Source: Barnesiella viscericola DSM 18177 (GTDB lineage: Bacteria > Bacteroidota > Bacteroidia > Bacteroidales > Barnesiellaceae). Taken from it: a stretch of DNA of 64,000 nt. Shown here piece by piece: positions 57,141 to 64,000 of the stretch. The notes under the pieces are model-generated. The model made no database searches. It was not told the origin of the DNA and saw nothing but the letters and a program-made list of their open reading frames with translations. The position numbers were made by a program, and so were the translations under genes. How positions within the stretch are numbered: position 1 is the first letter of the stretch; each line of letters starts with the position of its first letter. The stretch spans positions 62,001-126,000 of the forward strand of contig NZ_CP007034.1 in NCBI RefSeq assembly GCF_000512915.1, written 5' to 3'.

Positions 57141-57668
57141 TTATTTCAGTTCATTAATCCACTTTTGCAGTTGTCGTTTGGCCCGCGTGTATTGCGAGCG
57201 CGACGTACTTTCGGTGATGTGCAGGGCTTGGGCAATCTCCCGGTGGGAGTAGCCCTCGATGGCAAACATATTGAAAACCGTGCGGAAGCCCGGGGGTAAC
57301 TGGGCAATGAGTTCGAGCAACTCGTCGGCCGAGATGCGGTCCACTGCCGAGTAGTCGGCCTCTTGCTGGGGTTCCAGCGAGTCCAGTTCTACACCGTTGC
57401 GCAGCAAGTCGTTTTTGCGCAAGGCTTCCAATGCCGTATTCACGAAAATACGTCGTATCCAACCTTCAAAAGATCCTTCGTAGTTGTAGCTTCGTATCGA
57501 GGAGAATACCTTGATAAATCCCTCTTGCAGAAAGTCTTCGGCCATCTCCCGATTATCGGCATAACGTAAACACACCGACATCATTTTGCGCGCAAAAGTC
57601 TCGTAGAGTTGCCTTTGCGCCCGTGCGTCGTTGTGCTTGCAAGCTTCTATCAGCTTTCGTTCGTCCAT
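57141..57668 (-). CDS. ECF-type RNA polymerase sigma factor
   Basis: A 175-residue sigma-70 family protein with region 2 (LYETFARKMMSVCLRYADN, then EDFLQEGFIKVFSSI, about residues 20-62) and region 4 (LPPGFRTVFNMFAIEGYSHR, then EIAQALHITESTSRSQYTRA, about 125-165), and no regions 1 or 3. I start at ATG 57668 (MDERKLIEACK); the longer frame uses TTG. First gene of the operon with the anti-sigma-like barrel protein and NigD. Such sigma factors are held inactive by the membrane anti-sigma until an envelope signal arrives. Confidence 0.92.
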   Translation of the reverse strand: MDERKLIEACKHNDARAQRQLYETFARKMMSVCLRYADNREMAEDFLQEGFIKVFSSIRSYNYEGSFEGWIRRIFVNTALEALRKNDLLRNGVELDSLEPQQEADYSAVDRISADELLELIAQLPPGFRTVFNMFAIEGYSHREIAQALHITESTSRSQYTRAKRQLQKWINELK

Positions 57669-57740
57669 ACCGATTTTACTCGGCCCGTATGACAACTACT
57701 GTTTAGTAGATGCAATCGGGGCCTTTTTTGCTGCATGAGG

Positions 57741-57793
57741 GTAAAAAATAAATAGCAGTTCTTTGTGAAAGCGTATTATCCAAAGAACTGCTA
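57741..57793 (-). terminator. intrinsic terminator of the fur-purA-DUF1015 operon
   Basis: TAGCAGTTCTTTG (57753-57765) pairs perfectly with 57781-57793 (13 bases, 15-base loop). On the minus strand the hairpin is followed by TTTATTTTTT. It starts 20 bases after the DUF1015 stop. Confidence 0.9.
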
Positions 57794-57812
57794 CTCATCG
57801 AATGATTTATGT

Positions 57813-59057
57813 TCAATCCAGTTTATGGATAATAAGACCTGAGCGTAGTTTGGGTTCGAACCACGTGGTTTTGGGTGGCATGATGTTCCCTGTGTCGGCG
57901 ATATCCATCAGTTGTTTCATCGATACGGGATAGAGAGCCAGAGCCATCTTCATCTCGCCACTGTCGACCCGGCGTTTCAACTCTTCGAGGCCGCGGATAC
58001 CGCCTACGAAATCGATGCGCTTGTCGGTGCGCAGGTCGGTAATGCCCAAGATGTCGCGCAAGATGAGGTCCGATGAGATGGTCACATCGAGCACCCCGAT
58101 GGGGTCGTTGTCGTCGTAAGTGCCGGGTTTGGCCGTGAGTGAATACCACTTGCCATCGAGGTATAGCGAGAAGTTGTGCAGCTTCTCGGGGTGGTATATC
58201 TGTTCGCCCTTTTCTTCGACGACAAAGTGCTCTTTCAGCTTTTCGAGGAACTCTTGCGGAGTGAGCCCGTTCAAATCCTTCACAACCCGGTTGTAGTCGA
58301 TGATTTTCAGTTGTGAAGCCGGGAAGCACACGGCCAGGAAATAGTTATACTCCTCGTCGCCACGGTGGTTGGGATTCTGCTGAGCCTTCTCGTTACCTAC
58401 CAGGGCGGCCGCTGCGGTGCGGTGGTGACCGTCGGCAATGTAGAGGCTGGGTATGTGGGCAAAAATTTCGGTAATGCGGGCGATTGTCTTGTCGTCGTCG
58501 ATTACCCAGAAGTGGTGCCCGAACCCATCGGGCGCTACAAAGTCATACTCGGGCGCATGCGAAGTCTCTTGCTTGATAATGGCATCAAGTTCGTCGTTGT
58601 CGGGGTAGGCAAAGAATACCGGCTCGACGTTGGCGTTGTTGATGCGCACATGTTTCATGCGGTCTTCCTCCTTGTCGCGGCGGGTCAACTCGTGTTTCTT
58701 GATAGCCCCGGTCATGTAGTCGTCGACATTGGCTCCGACAACCAGTCCGTACTGGGTGTGACCGTTCATCGTTTGGGCATAGATGTAGTAGTGCTCCTTG
58801 TTGTCTTGTACCAGCCAGCCCTTCTGCTGGAACATGTTGAAATTTTCTACGGCTTTGTCATATACCTCGGGGCTATGTTCGTCGGTTCCGGGAGCAAAAT
58901 CAATCTCGGGCTTGATGATGTGGTAGAGCGATTTCTCGTTGCCTTGGGCCTCTTGGCGGGCCTCTTCGGAGTTGAGCACATCATAGGGGCGCGAGGCAAC
59001 CTGCTCGACCATTTCTTTCGGCGGGCGTAACCCTTTGAACGGTTTAATCTTGGCCAT
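57813..59057 (-). CDS. DUF1015 family protein
   Basis: A 414-residue cytoplasmic protein of the DUF1015 family, starting MAKIKPFKGLRPPKEMVEQV and containing SRPYDVLNSEEARQ, YIADGHHRTAAA (central signature near residue 213) and DFVGGIRGLEELKRRVD. Members are sometimes annotated as kinase-associated or HTH proteins, but no activity is established. It follows purA by 18 bases in Bacteroidales operons, which may hint at nucleotide metabolism; I do not infer further. Confidence 0.87.
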   Translation of the reverse strand: MAKIKPFKGLRPPKEMVEQVASRPYDVLNSEEARQEAQGNEKSLYHIIKPEIDFAPGTDEHSPEVYDKAVENFNMFQQKGWLVQDNKEHYYIYAQTMNGHTQYGLVVGANVDDYMTGAIKKHELTRRDKEEDRMKHVRINNANVEPVFFAYPDNDELDAIIKQETSHAPEYDFVAPDGFGHHFWVIDDDKTIARITEIFAHIPSLYIADGHHRTAAAALVGNEKAQQNPNHRGDEEYNYFLAVCFPASQLKIIDYNRVVKDLNGLTPQEFLEKLKEHFVVEEKGEQIYHPEKLHNFSLYLDGKWYSLTAKPGTYDDNDPIGVLDVTISSDLILRDILGITDLRTDKRIDFVGGIRGLEELKRRVDSGEMKMALALYPVSMKQLMDIADTGNIMPPKTTWFEPKLRSGLIIHKLD

Positions 59058-59075
59058 GGTAGTTAAGTTTAAAGG

Positions 59076-60344
59076 TTATTTATTGGAGAGAACAATCGTC
59101 TGCTCGCGGTCGGGGCCTACCGATACGATGTAGATAGGTACCTGCAACTCTTTTTCGAGGAAGGCGATGTACTCTTTGAATCGTTGTGGAAATTCGGCTT
59201 CACTGTGAATCTTGGTCATGTCGCTCTTCCACCCGGGCAGTTCAACATACACGGGTTCGATATTGCCTTCGATGGAGTAGGGGAACTCGGTCACCTCCTT
59301 GCCGTCGATGCGATAGGCTACGCAGGCTTTGATGGTATCGAAGTTGTCGAGTACGTCGCTCTTCATCATGATGAGCTTGGTGACACCGTCGATCATGATG
59401 GCATATTTCAAGGCTACCAGGTCTATCCAGCCGCAGCGGCGTTCACGACCCGTCACGGCTCCGTATTCGTGGCCGATGGCCCGTATGGTCTTGCCGGTTT
59501 CGTCGAAGAGTTCGGTCGGGAAGGGGCCACTACCCACACGAGTGCAGTAGGCTTTGAAGATACCGTACACCTCGCCGATTTTGCTGGGAGCAACTCCCAG
59601 GCCCGTGCAGGCTCCGGCACAGATGGTATTCGACGAGGTAACGAAGGGATAGGAACCGAAGTCGACATCGAGCATCGTACCCTGGGCTCCCTCAGCCAGA
59701 ATCGATTTACCCTCTTTCAGGTAGTTGTTGATGACGTGCTCGCTGTCGATGATGCGGAACCGTTTCAGGTATTCGATGGCCTCGAACCATTTGGCTTCCA
59801 GCTCGTCGATGTTGTAGTCGTAGTTGAGCGAGCGCAATATCTTTTCGTGTTTGGCTTTTGCCGTGGCGTAAATCTCTTTGAAGTTGAGGAATATGTCACC
59901 TACCCGCACACCGTTGCGGCTTATCTTGTCGGAGTAGGTGGGGCCGATGCCCTTGCCCGTGGTACCGATTTTCGATTTACCCTTGGCGGCCTCGTAGGCT
60001 GCATCGAGTATGCGGTGTGTGGGCAGAATGAGGTGGGCCTTCTTCGAGATGCACAGGCACTGGGTCAGGTCGTGCCCGCTGGCTGCCAGACTCTCGGCTT
60101 CCTCCTTGAACAGGACGGGATCCAGTACCACGCCGTTACCGATGATGTTGATTTTGCCGCCTTGGAAAATACCCGAAGGGATAGAGCGCAATACATATTT
60201 CTCTCCCTTAAATTCCAATGTGTGACCTGCGTTGGGACCTCCCTGGAAGCGGGTGATTATATCATAATTGGGGGTCAATACATCGACGACTTTGCCTTTG
60301 CCTTCGTCGCCCCATTGTAATCCTAAGAGAACATCGACTTTCAT
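59076..60344 (-). CDS. purA: adenylosuccinate synthase
   Basis: Joins IMP and aspartate with GTP to adenylosuccinate on the way to AMP. The 422-residue protein begins with the GTP loop GDEGKGK (residues 12-18, catalytic Asp13) and NAGHTLEF (catalytic His41), then GTTGKGIGPTYSDK for IMP binding and the C-terminal guanine site VSVGPDREQTI. Normal length. It is co-directional with and 33 bases after the Fur-family gene. Confidence 0.97.
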   Translation of the reverse strand: MKVDVLLGLQWGDEGKGKVVDVLTPNYDIITRFQGGPNAGHTLEFKGEKYVLRSIPSGIFQGGKINIIGNGVVLDPVLFKEEAESLAASGHDLTQCLCISKKAHLILPTHRILDAAYEAAKGKSKIGTTGKGIGPTYSDKISRNGVRVGDIFLNFKEIYATAKAKHEKILRSLNYDYNIDELEAKWFEAIEYLKRFRIIDSEHVINNYLKEGKSILAEGAQGTMLDVDFGSYPFVTSSNTICAGACTGLGVAPSKIGEVYGIFKAYCTRVGSGPFPTELFDETGKTIRAIGHEYGAVTGRERRCGWIDLVALKYAIMIDGVTKLIMMKSDVLDNFDTIKACVAYRIDGKEVTEFPYSIEGNIEPVYVELPGWKSDMTKIHSEAEFPQRFKEYIAFLEKELQVPIYIVSVGPDREQTIVLSNK

Positions 60345-60377
60345 AATCTGAGTGTGTTTCGTGAACGTTAATTGGGT

Positions 60378-60848
60378 TTATTTCTTTTCGTTTTTGTCTT
60401 TTGTCTTTTTGCGGTTGCACCGGCTGCACACGCCATAGACATAGAGCGTGTAGTACGAGGTGGTGAACTTGTTGAACTTGCGGGTGTTCAGCGTCGACAT
60501 CAGGTCCAGGTCTTTGACCTCGCGCACTTTCCCGCATTTGACACAGATAAGGTGGTGGTGATTGGTGTTGTACACTCGTTCGTACTGGGCCAGATTGCCC
60601 CCGAACTGGTGCTTGCGTACCAAATTGGCTTCGAGCAGCAGGTCTATCGTGTTGTAGACGGTTGCTTTGCTCACGCGATACCCGTTCTCGATCATGGCTT
60701 CGTGCAGACTCTCTACATCGAAATGCTGAGTGGTGGTGTATATTTTTTCCAATATGGCGAACCGCTCGGGAGTCTTGCGCAATTTTCGGGCTTCCAAGAA
60801 TTGTATAAACAACTGTTTTACAGTTTCTTTTGACTTTTCTTCCGGCAT
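60378..60848 (-). CDS. Fur-family transcriptional regulator
   Basis: A 156-residue metal-dependent repressor with an N-terminal winged helix (RKLRKTPERFAILEKIY, VSKATVYNTIDLLLEANLV) and a C-terminal metal domain with HHHLICVKCGKV and a CSRC pair, a likely zinc site made of two CxxC motifs. The short acidic N-terminus and location next to purA do not tell Fur from PerR or Zur. I start at ATG 60848; the next upstream start is a TTG only about 6 bases from the predicted transcription start. Confidence 0.88.
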   Translation of the reverse strand: MPEEKSKETVKQLFIQFLEARKLRKTPERFAILEKIYTTTQHFDVESLHEAMIENGYRVSKATVYNTIDLLLEANLVRKHQFGGNLAQYERVYNTNHHHLICVKCGKVREVKDLDLMSTLNTRKFNKFTTSYYTLYVYGVCSRCNRKKTKDKNEKK

Positions 60849-60866
60849 GATCAAAAACCTATGTTA

Positions 60867-60897
60867 CAAATTTAGCGATTTTTGTCGTACAAGCAAA
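60867..60897 (-). promoter_or_regulatory. promoter of the fur-purA-DUF1015 operon
   Basis: Minus strand: -33 TTTG (60897-60894), 19 bases, then -7 TAAATTTG (60874-60867). Both match the Bacteroidetes consensus. The transcript would begin about 12 bases before the ATG, a very short leader. Confidence 0.75.
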
Positions 60898-60903
60898 ACA
60901 AAA

Positions 60904-61590
60904 TCAGGCTGAATCGCGGCCCGAAAATTCACGGTACAATGCCTGCTCTTCGGTCAGTTCGTCGAGCAGGAGCCGGGCTCTTTCGTTGTCGCCGGTTTGG
61001 GTTTGCAGCGACGACAGTATGCGGGTGGCCAATGGGTCGTTGTGCATGGCCTGTTTCAGCAGGTTGACGGCTGCGAATGCCCGGTTGTCGTGCCGCTTGA
61101 CGGCTTGGGTCATGGCACTCTCGGTGACGGGGGTGAGAGCCGATGCTTCGGGGCTGTCGGGGTGGGCGATGAGCCAGGCGGTGGCCAGCTGGAATGCGGT
61201 GTATTGTTGTAGAGCGACATCGCTTTGGCTCCAACGGTTGGCCTTCTGTATGGCAAAGGGGCGACGGTAAAAGAGGTATTTGCAGCAGATGTCGGCCACC
61301 TCGGTGTTGGGCATCGTGTCGAGCCAACGGTCGGCCTCGGCCTCGTCAAACTCTTCAATCGGGTAGACCATGGGGGCCAGCATCATCGACTCGCGCACGG
61401 CGGTATCGGCCCACAGTGCTTCGGCCAGTTGGGCATCGGGAGTAGTCTCGGCAGCAATCCGTTTCAACAGCGGCAGTGTGAGTCCGAAGTTGATTTTATA
61501 GTCGGCACCCTGGGTGCGCATGTTGTGCGAGACGATGCCGTTCATGGCATGGCGGAATTTGATTTTTATCTCTTTCAGTTTTTGTTGCAT
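60904..61590 (-). CDS. DNA alkylation repair protein (AlkD-like HEAT repeats)
   Basis: A 228-residue all-helical protein of the DNA alkylation repair family, whose members (AlkC/AlkD) are HEAT-repeat glycosylases removing alkylated bases. The GLTLPLLKRIAAETTPDAQL, LMLAPMVYPIEEFD-like and MPNTEVADICCKYLF segments fit the repeat pattern. The key Asp/Trp residues of AlkD cannot be placed with confidence, so activity is uncertain. I start at ATG 61590 (MQQKLKEIKIKFRHAMNG); the longer frame lacks an ATG and runs through the promoter zone. No terminator separates it from the Fur promoter. Confidence 0.75.
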   Translation of the reverse strand: MQQKLKEIKIKFRHAMNGIVSHNMRTQGADYKINFGLTLPLLKRIAAETTPDAQLAEALWADTAVRESMMLAPMVYPIEEFDEAEADRWLDTMPNTEVADICCKYLFYRRPFAIQKANRWSQSDVALQQYTAFQLATAWLIAHPDSPEASALTPVTESAMTQAVKRHDNRAFAAVNLLKQAMHNDPLATRILSSLQTQTGDNERARLLLDELTEEQALYREFSGRDSA

Positions 61591-61652
61591 GACGGTTCTT
61601 GAATTTGACCGCAAGATACGAATTAAAAACAAGGGAGCGCGCAAGATGGTTG

Positions 61653-61696
61653 ACAAAAAAACTCGGCCCTACATTTTTTGAATGCCGGGCCGAGTT
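61653..61696 (-). terminator. intrinsic terminator after the dipeptidyl-peptidase gene
   Basis: AACTCGGCCC (61660-61669) pairs perfectly with 61687-61696 around a 17-base loop; on the minus strand seven Ts follow. It lies 19 bases after the peptidase stop. Confidence 0.9.
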
Positions 61697-61714
61697 GTTA
61701 TGGTTGGTCGGTGA

Positions 61715-63766
61715 TTATTTCTTGACCGGGAAGGGGGTGCAGATGGGCAGGGGAGAGTAGTCTTTCGAGTATCTCAACATCTGCTCGGCATAACCTTCGT
61801 TGTAGGAAATCTTGATGTCGGTAATGTTGCCGTTGGCATCGGTAACCGGGGTGTAGACGGGGTTGACAAATCCCTTGTAGGGAGCGATGTGCAGGTTCTC
61901 ATACCGGGCCAGAATCTCTTTGTGCAGTTCGGGATCGACAATCACGCCGTATTCCTCAACCAGATTCTTGCCGCTCTCGTAGTCGCCTTCCGATTTGATG
62001 CGTTGAACCTCGGCCAGCAGTTGACCCAGGAGGGCGCGCAGTTTCTCGTAGTCGTTCACTACAACATAGGTTTTGCCGTCGCGTTTGACAAACTCGATTA
62101 CCTTGTCGGCCTTGCCGTGTTCATAGGCCCAGCGGGCGATGAGCTGACGGTTGCGCATGTGCGACTCCTCGATGTTCTTGCCCGGTTCGATACGGGTGAG
62201 CTGAGTCATCAGACCGTTCATCATGTATTGATAGTAAGCAGCCTTGTAGGCATCGGGCGAGGGGAGCAGTTTCAGTTCCAGAATCTTGGGATCGGCCATG
62301 TAGTAGAGGGCAAAGAGGTCGGCACGAGCCTCTTCGAGCGTAGAACTGTAAGCCTTCAAGGCATCGGGGTCTACACCGGGGAGCAACTTGCCCGAACCGT
62401 GACCCAGACACTCGTGCAGGTCGGTGTGCAGGTTGTCGGCTTGGAGCAGGTAGTTGTTCATCAGTTCGCGCTCTTTGTCGCTCCATACGAACTCATCGTT
62501 GAATCCGTTGCCCTGTGCGGCCTTTTCATAAGCCTCGGTAATGTTCTCGATGGTCACCGATTTGGAGCCGTGCAGGTGACGAATCCAGTTGGAGTTGGGC
62601 AGGTTGATACCGATCGGCGTCGAGGGATAGCAGTCGCCGGCCAGCATGGCGGCAGTGATAACCTTGGCCGATACGCCCTTTACCTCTTCTTTCTTGAAGC
62701 GGGCATCTACGGGCGAGTGGTCCTCGAACCATTGGGCATTCTCGCTGATGATGTGAGTACGCTCCGAGGCTTCGAGATTCTTGAAGTTGACAATCGACTC
62801 CCAGCTGGCTTTCATGCCCAGCGGGTCGCCGTAGGTCTCGGTGAAGCCGTTGACAAAGTCGACACGCGAGTCGAGGTCTTTCACCCACAGGATAGCATAT
62901 TCGTCAAAGGTCTTCAAGTCGCCGGTCTGGTAGTATTCGATCAGTTTCTCGATAACCTGTTTCTGTTGCTCGTTCTCGGCTACGCCGGCAGCCTTCTGCA
63001 ACCAGTAGACGATTTTTTCGATGGCTTGGGTATAGAGACCGCCCACTTTGTAGGTCTCTTCCATGATTTTGCCGTCGCGTTTTACCAGCCGGCTGTTCAA
63101 TCCGTAGGAGATGGGGGTCTCGTCTTTGGGGTCTTTCATCTTGTTGTAGAAAGCCTCGGCTTCGGCTTGGGTCACCCCGTCGTAATAGTTGCAGGCCGAG
63201 GTGGCGATAAGGTCTTCACCGGCAGCCTGGTTCACCCGCTTGGGCATCACCGTGGGGTCGAAGATGACGGGTACCAGCGTGTTGAGCAGGTCGTCGACGG
63301 TAGCCCCTTCGGTCAACGGGAGCTTTTGCGGGTCGAGCGATTTGACGGCATTGACAAAGAACTCTTGCGAGAATTCGGGTACGAATTTGTCGCAGCCGTA
63401 GTGGTGGTGGATACCGTTGGAGAACCATACTCGTTTCAGATATACCTCGAAGTTTTTGAAATCGGTGCTTTCGCGGTCGCCCGTGTAGTCTTGATAGATT
63501 GCTTCGAGCGTGCGGCGGATAGCCAGATTCCATTTCCCGTTTTGGTCAAAGAGAATGTCCCGACCGTAGGCGGCAGCCTCGGAGAGGTAATAGACCAACT
63601 CTTTCTGTTGTAGCGATAACTCTTCGAATCCAGGTACTTTGTAGCGCAGGATTTCCAGATCGGCAAACGACTCTACGGTGTAGTCGAAGTCGTCGTTCTT
63701 CTCCTCTTTCGTAGCACAGGAGGCCAAGATAAGCAGTGAAGCCATTGTACAAACAATTTTTTTCAT
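61715..63766 (-). CDS. dipeptidyl-peptidase III-like lipoprotein (M49)
   Basis: A 683-residue zinc peptidase removing dipeptides from peptide N-termini. Signal peptide with lipobox LILASC (Cys17) predicts a lipoprotein in the envelope, unlike cytoplasmic eukaryotic DPP III. The zinc site is HECLGH near residue 450 (M49 HEXXGH, with an extra residue compared with HEXXH) and EEARADLFALYYM about 30 residues later. HECLGH with Cys matches known Bacteroides enzymes. A 23-base gap separates it from the upstream methyltransferase, so they may be co-transcribed. Confidence 0.92.
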   Translation of the reverse strand: MKKIVCTMASLLILASCATKEEKNDDFDYTVESFADLEILRYKVPGFEELSLQQKELVYYLSEAAAYGRDILFDQNGKWNLAIRRTLEAIYQDYTGDRESTDFKNFEVYLKRVWFSNGIHHHYGCDKFVPEFSQEFFVNAVKSLDPQKLPLTEGATVDDLLNTLVPVIFDPTVMPKRVNQAAGEDLIATSACNYYDGVTQAEAEAFYNKMKDPKDETPISYGLNSRLVKRDGKIMEETYKVGGLYTQAIEKIVYWLQKAAGVAENEQQKQVIEKLIEYYQTGDLKTFDEYAILWVKDLDSRVDFVNGFTETYGDPLGMKASWESIVNFKNLEASERTHIISENAQWFEDHSPVDARFKKEEVKGVSAKVITAAMLAGDCYPSTPIGINLPNSNWIRHLHGSKSVTIENITEAYEKAAQGNGFNDEFVWSDKERELMNNYLLQADNLHTDLHECLGHGSGKLLPGVDPDALKAYSSTLEEARADLFALYYMADPKILELKLLPSPDAYKAAYYQYMMNGLMTQLTRIEPGKNIEESHMRNRQLIARWAYEHGKADKVIEFVKRDGKTYVVVNDYEKLRALLGQLLAEVQRIKSEGDYESGKNLVEEYGVIVDPELHKEILARYENLHIAPYKGFVNPVYTPVTDANGNITDIKISYNEGYAEQMLRYSKDYSPLPICTPFPVKK

Positions 63767-63789
63767 ATCATGTGATTTTTGAATAGTGT

Positions 63790-64000
63790 TTACTCTACAT
63801 AGAGTACCAGCCCTTTCAGGTATTCGCCCTCGGGGTGGTAGATGTTTATCGGGTGGTCGGCCGGTTGTGTGAGTTGATGCAGAATGCGCACGTTACGCCC
63901 CGACTGTGCCGCCGCACTGAAAACGGCCAGTCTGAAATTCTCCTTGCTCACCACCTGCGAGCAGGAGAAGGTGAAGAGGATACCCCCGGGGCGTATCTTT
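63790..64000 (-). CDS. RlmI-like 23S rRNA methyltransferase, C-terminus only
   Basis: The last 69 residues of a protein whose N-terminus lies beyond the right edge. They include PGGILFTFSCSQVVSKENF (methyltransferase motif with Cys), AAAQSGRNVRILHQLTQPAD and a C-terminal EGEYLKGLVLYVE. This pattern matches the class I SAM-dependent RlmI/RlmK group that methylates cytosine 1962 of 23S rRNA. Identification relies on the tail only. Confidence 0.75.
   Translation of the reverse strand, partial: KIRPGGILFTFSCSQVVSKENFRLAVFSAAAQSGRNVRILHQLTQPADHPINIYHPEGEYLKGLVLYVE

Overview
The window is typical of a Bacteroidales gut commensal. Evidence: TAnnTTTG-type -7 promoter elements with few Shine-Dalgarno sites, glutamine synthetase III, DUF4290 and DUF5063 proteins, a NigD-like lipoprotein, a Cys-to-Asp MurA and an M49 peptidase lipoprotein with HECLGH. 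The backbone is GC-rich with strong coding bias (hence many long antisense shadow frames), which would suit Barnesiella-like or Parabacteroides-like genera; the genus is a guess. No rRNA, tRNA, insertion sequence or CRISPR array was seen.

Layout. (1) 1-3.6 kb, minus strand: housekeeping run yicC, gmk, nadD, a DUF5063 protein, a 3'-5' exonuclease and a membrane protein cut by the window edge. (2) 3.7-7.6 kb, plus: tsaB, DUF4290, murA, rimM and a membrane-anchored nitroreductase. (3) 7.7-14.6 kb, minus: a nearly complete thiamine operon thiD-thiS-tenI/thiE2-thiE-thiG-thiC-thiH-thiF behind a TPP riboswitch. (4) 14.8-24.8 kb, plus: nitrogen assimilation block gltB-gltD-asnB-glnN. (5) 25-26.5 kb: a Ca/Na antiporter and a convergent hotdog thioesterase. 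(6) 26.5-54.98 kb, plus: a large Wzx/Wzy-type surface polysaccharide locus. (7) 55.0-57.7 kb, minus: an ECF sigma factor, a protein with an anti-sigma-like N-terminus, one inner-membrane helix and a C-terminal outer-membrane barrel, and a NigD lipoprotein. (8) 57.8-64 kb, minus: DUF1015, purA, a Fur-family regulator, a DNA alkylation repair HEAT protein, a dipeptidyl-peptidase III lipoprotein and the end of an RlmI-like methyltransferase.

The polysaccharide locus carries its own initiating transferase (WecA-like), export pair (Wza-like lipoprotein and Wzc-like tyrosine kinase), flippase (Wzx), polymerase (Wzy), about ten glycosyltransferases, UDP-galactopyranose mutase, three acyltransferase-3 genes (one broken by an in-frame TGA), and gmd/fcl for GDP-L-fucose. 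A cytidylyltransferase, a NeuB-like synthase and a KdsC-like phosphatase lie together. The phosphatase has Glu56, Arg64 and Lys67, the residues reported as specificity determinants of the Bacteroides thetaiotaomicron KDN-9-phosphate phosphatase, so the locus probably makes CMP-KDN from mannose-6-phosphate. The gene just upstream encodes a GT-B-like protein with the D/E-D/E-G and HP motifs of bacterial sialyltransferases and is the best candidate KDN transferase. The middle of the locus (about 32.4-51.8 kb) is far more AT-rich than its flanks, as expected for an exchangeable polysaccharide cassette. No UpxY/UpxZ regulator genes are present; instead there is a palindromic promoter and a leader of about 370 bases.

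The most interesting items are the KDN pathway with its candidate transferase, the sigma / dual-membrane anti-sigma / NigD operon (resembling the Das-Dma-NigD vesiculation regulators), the nonsense-interrupted acyltransferase, the seven-unit Tyr-Gly tail of the Wzc kinase, and a ThiF that seems to lack its usual cysteines.
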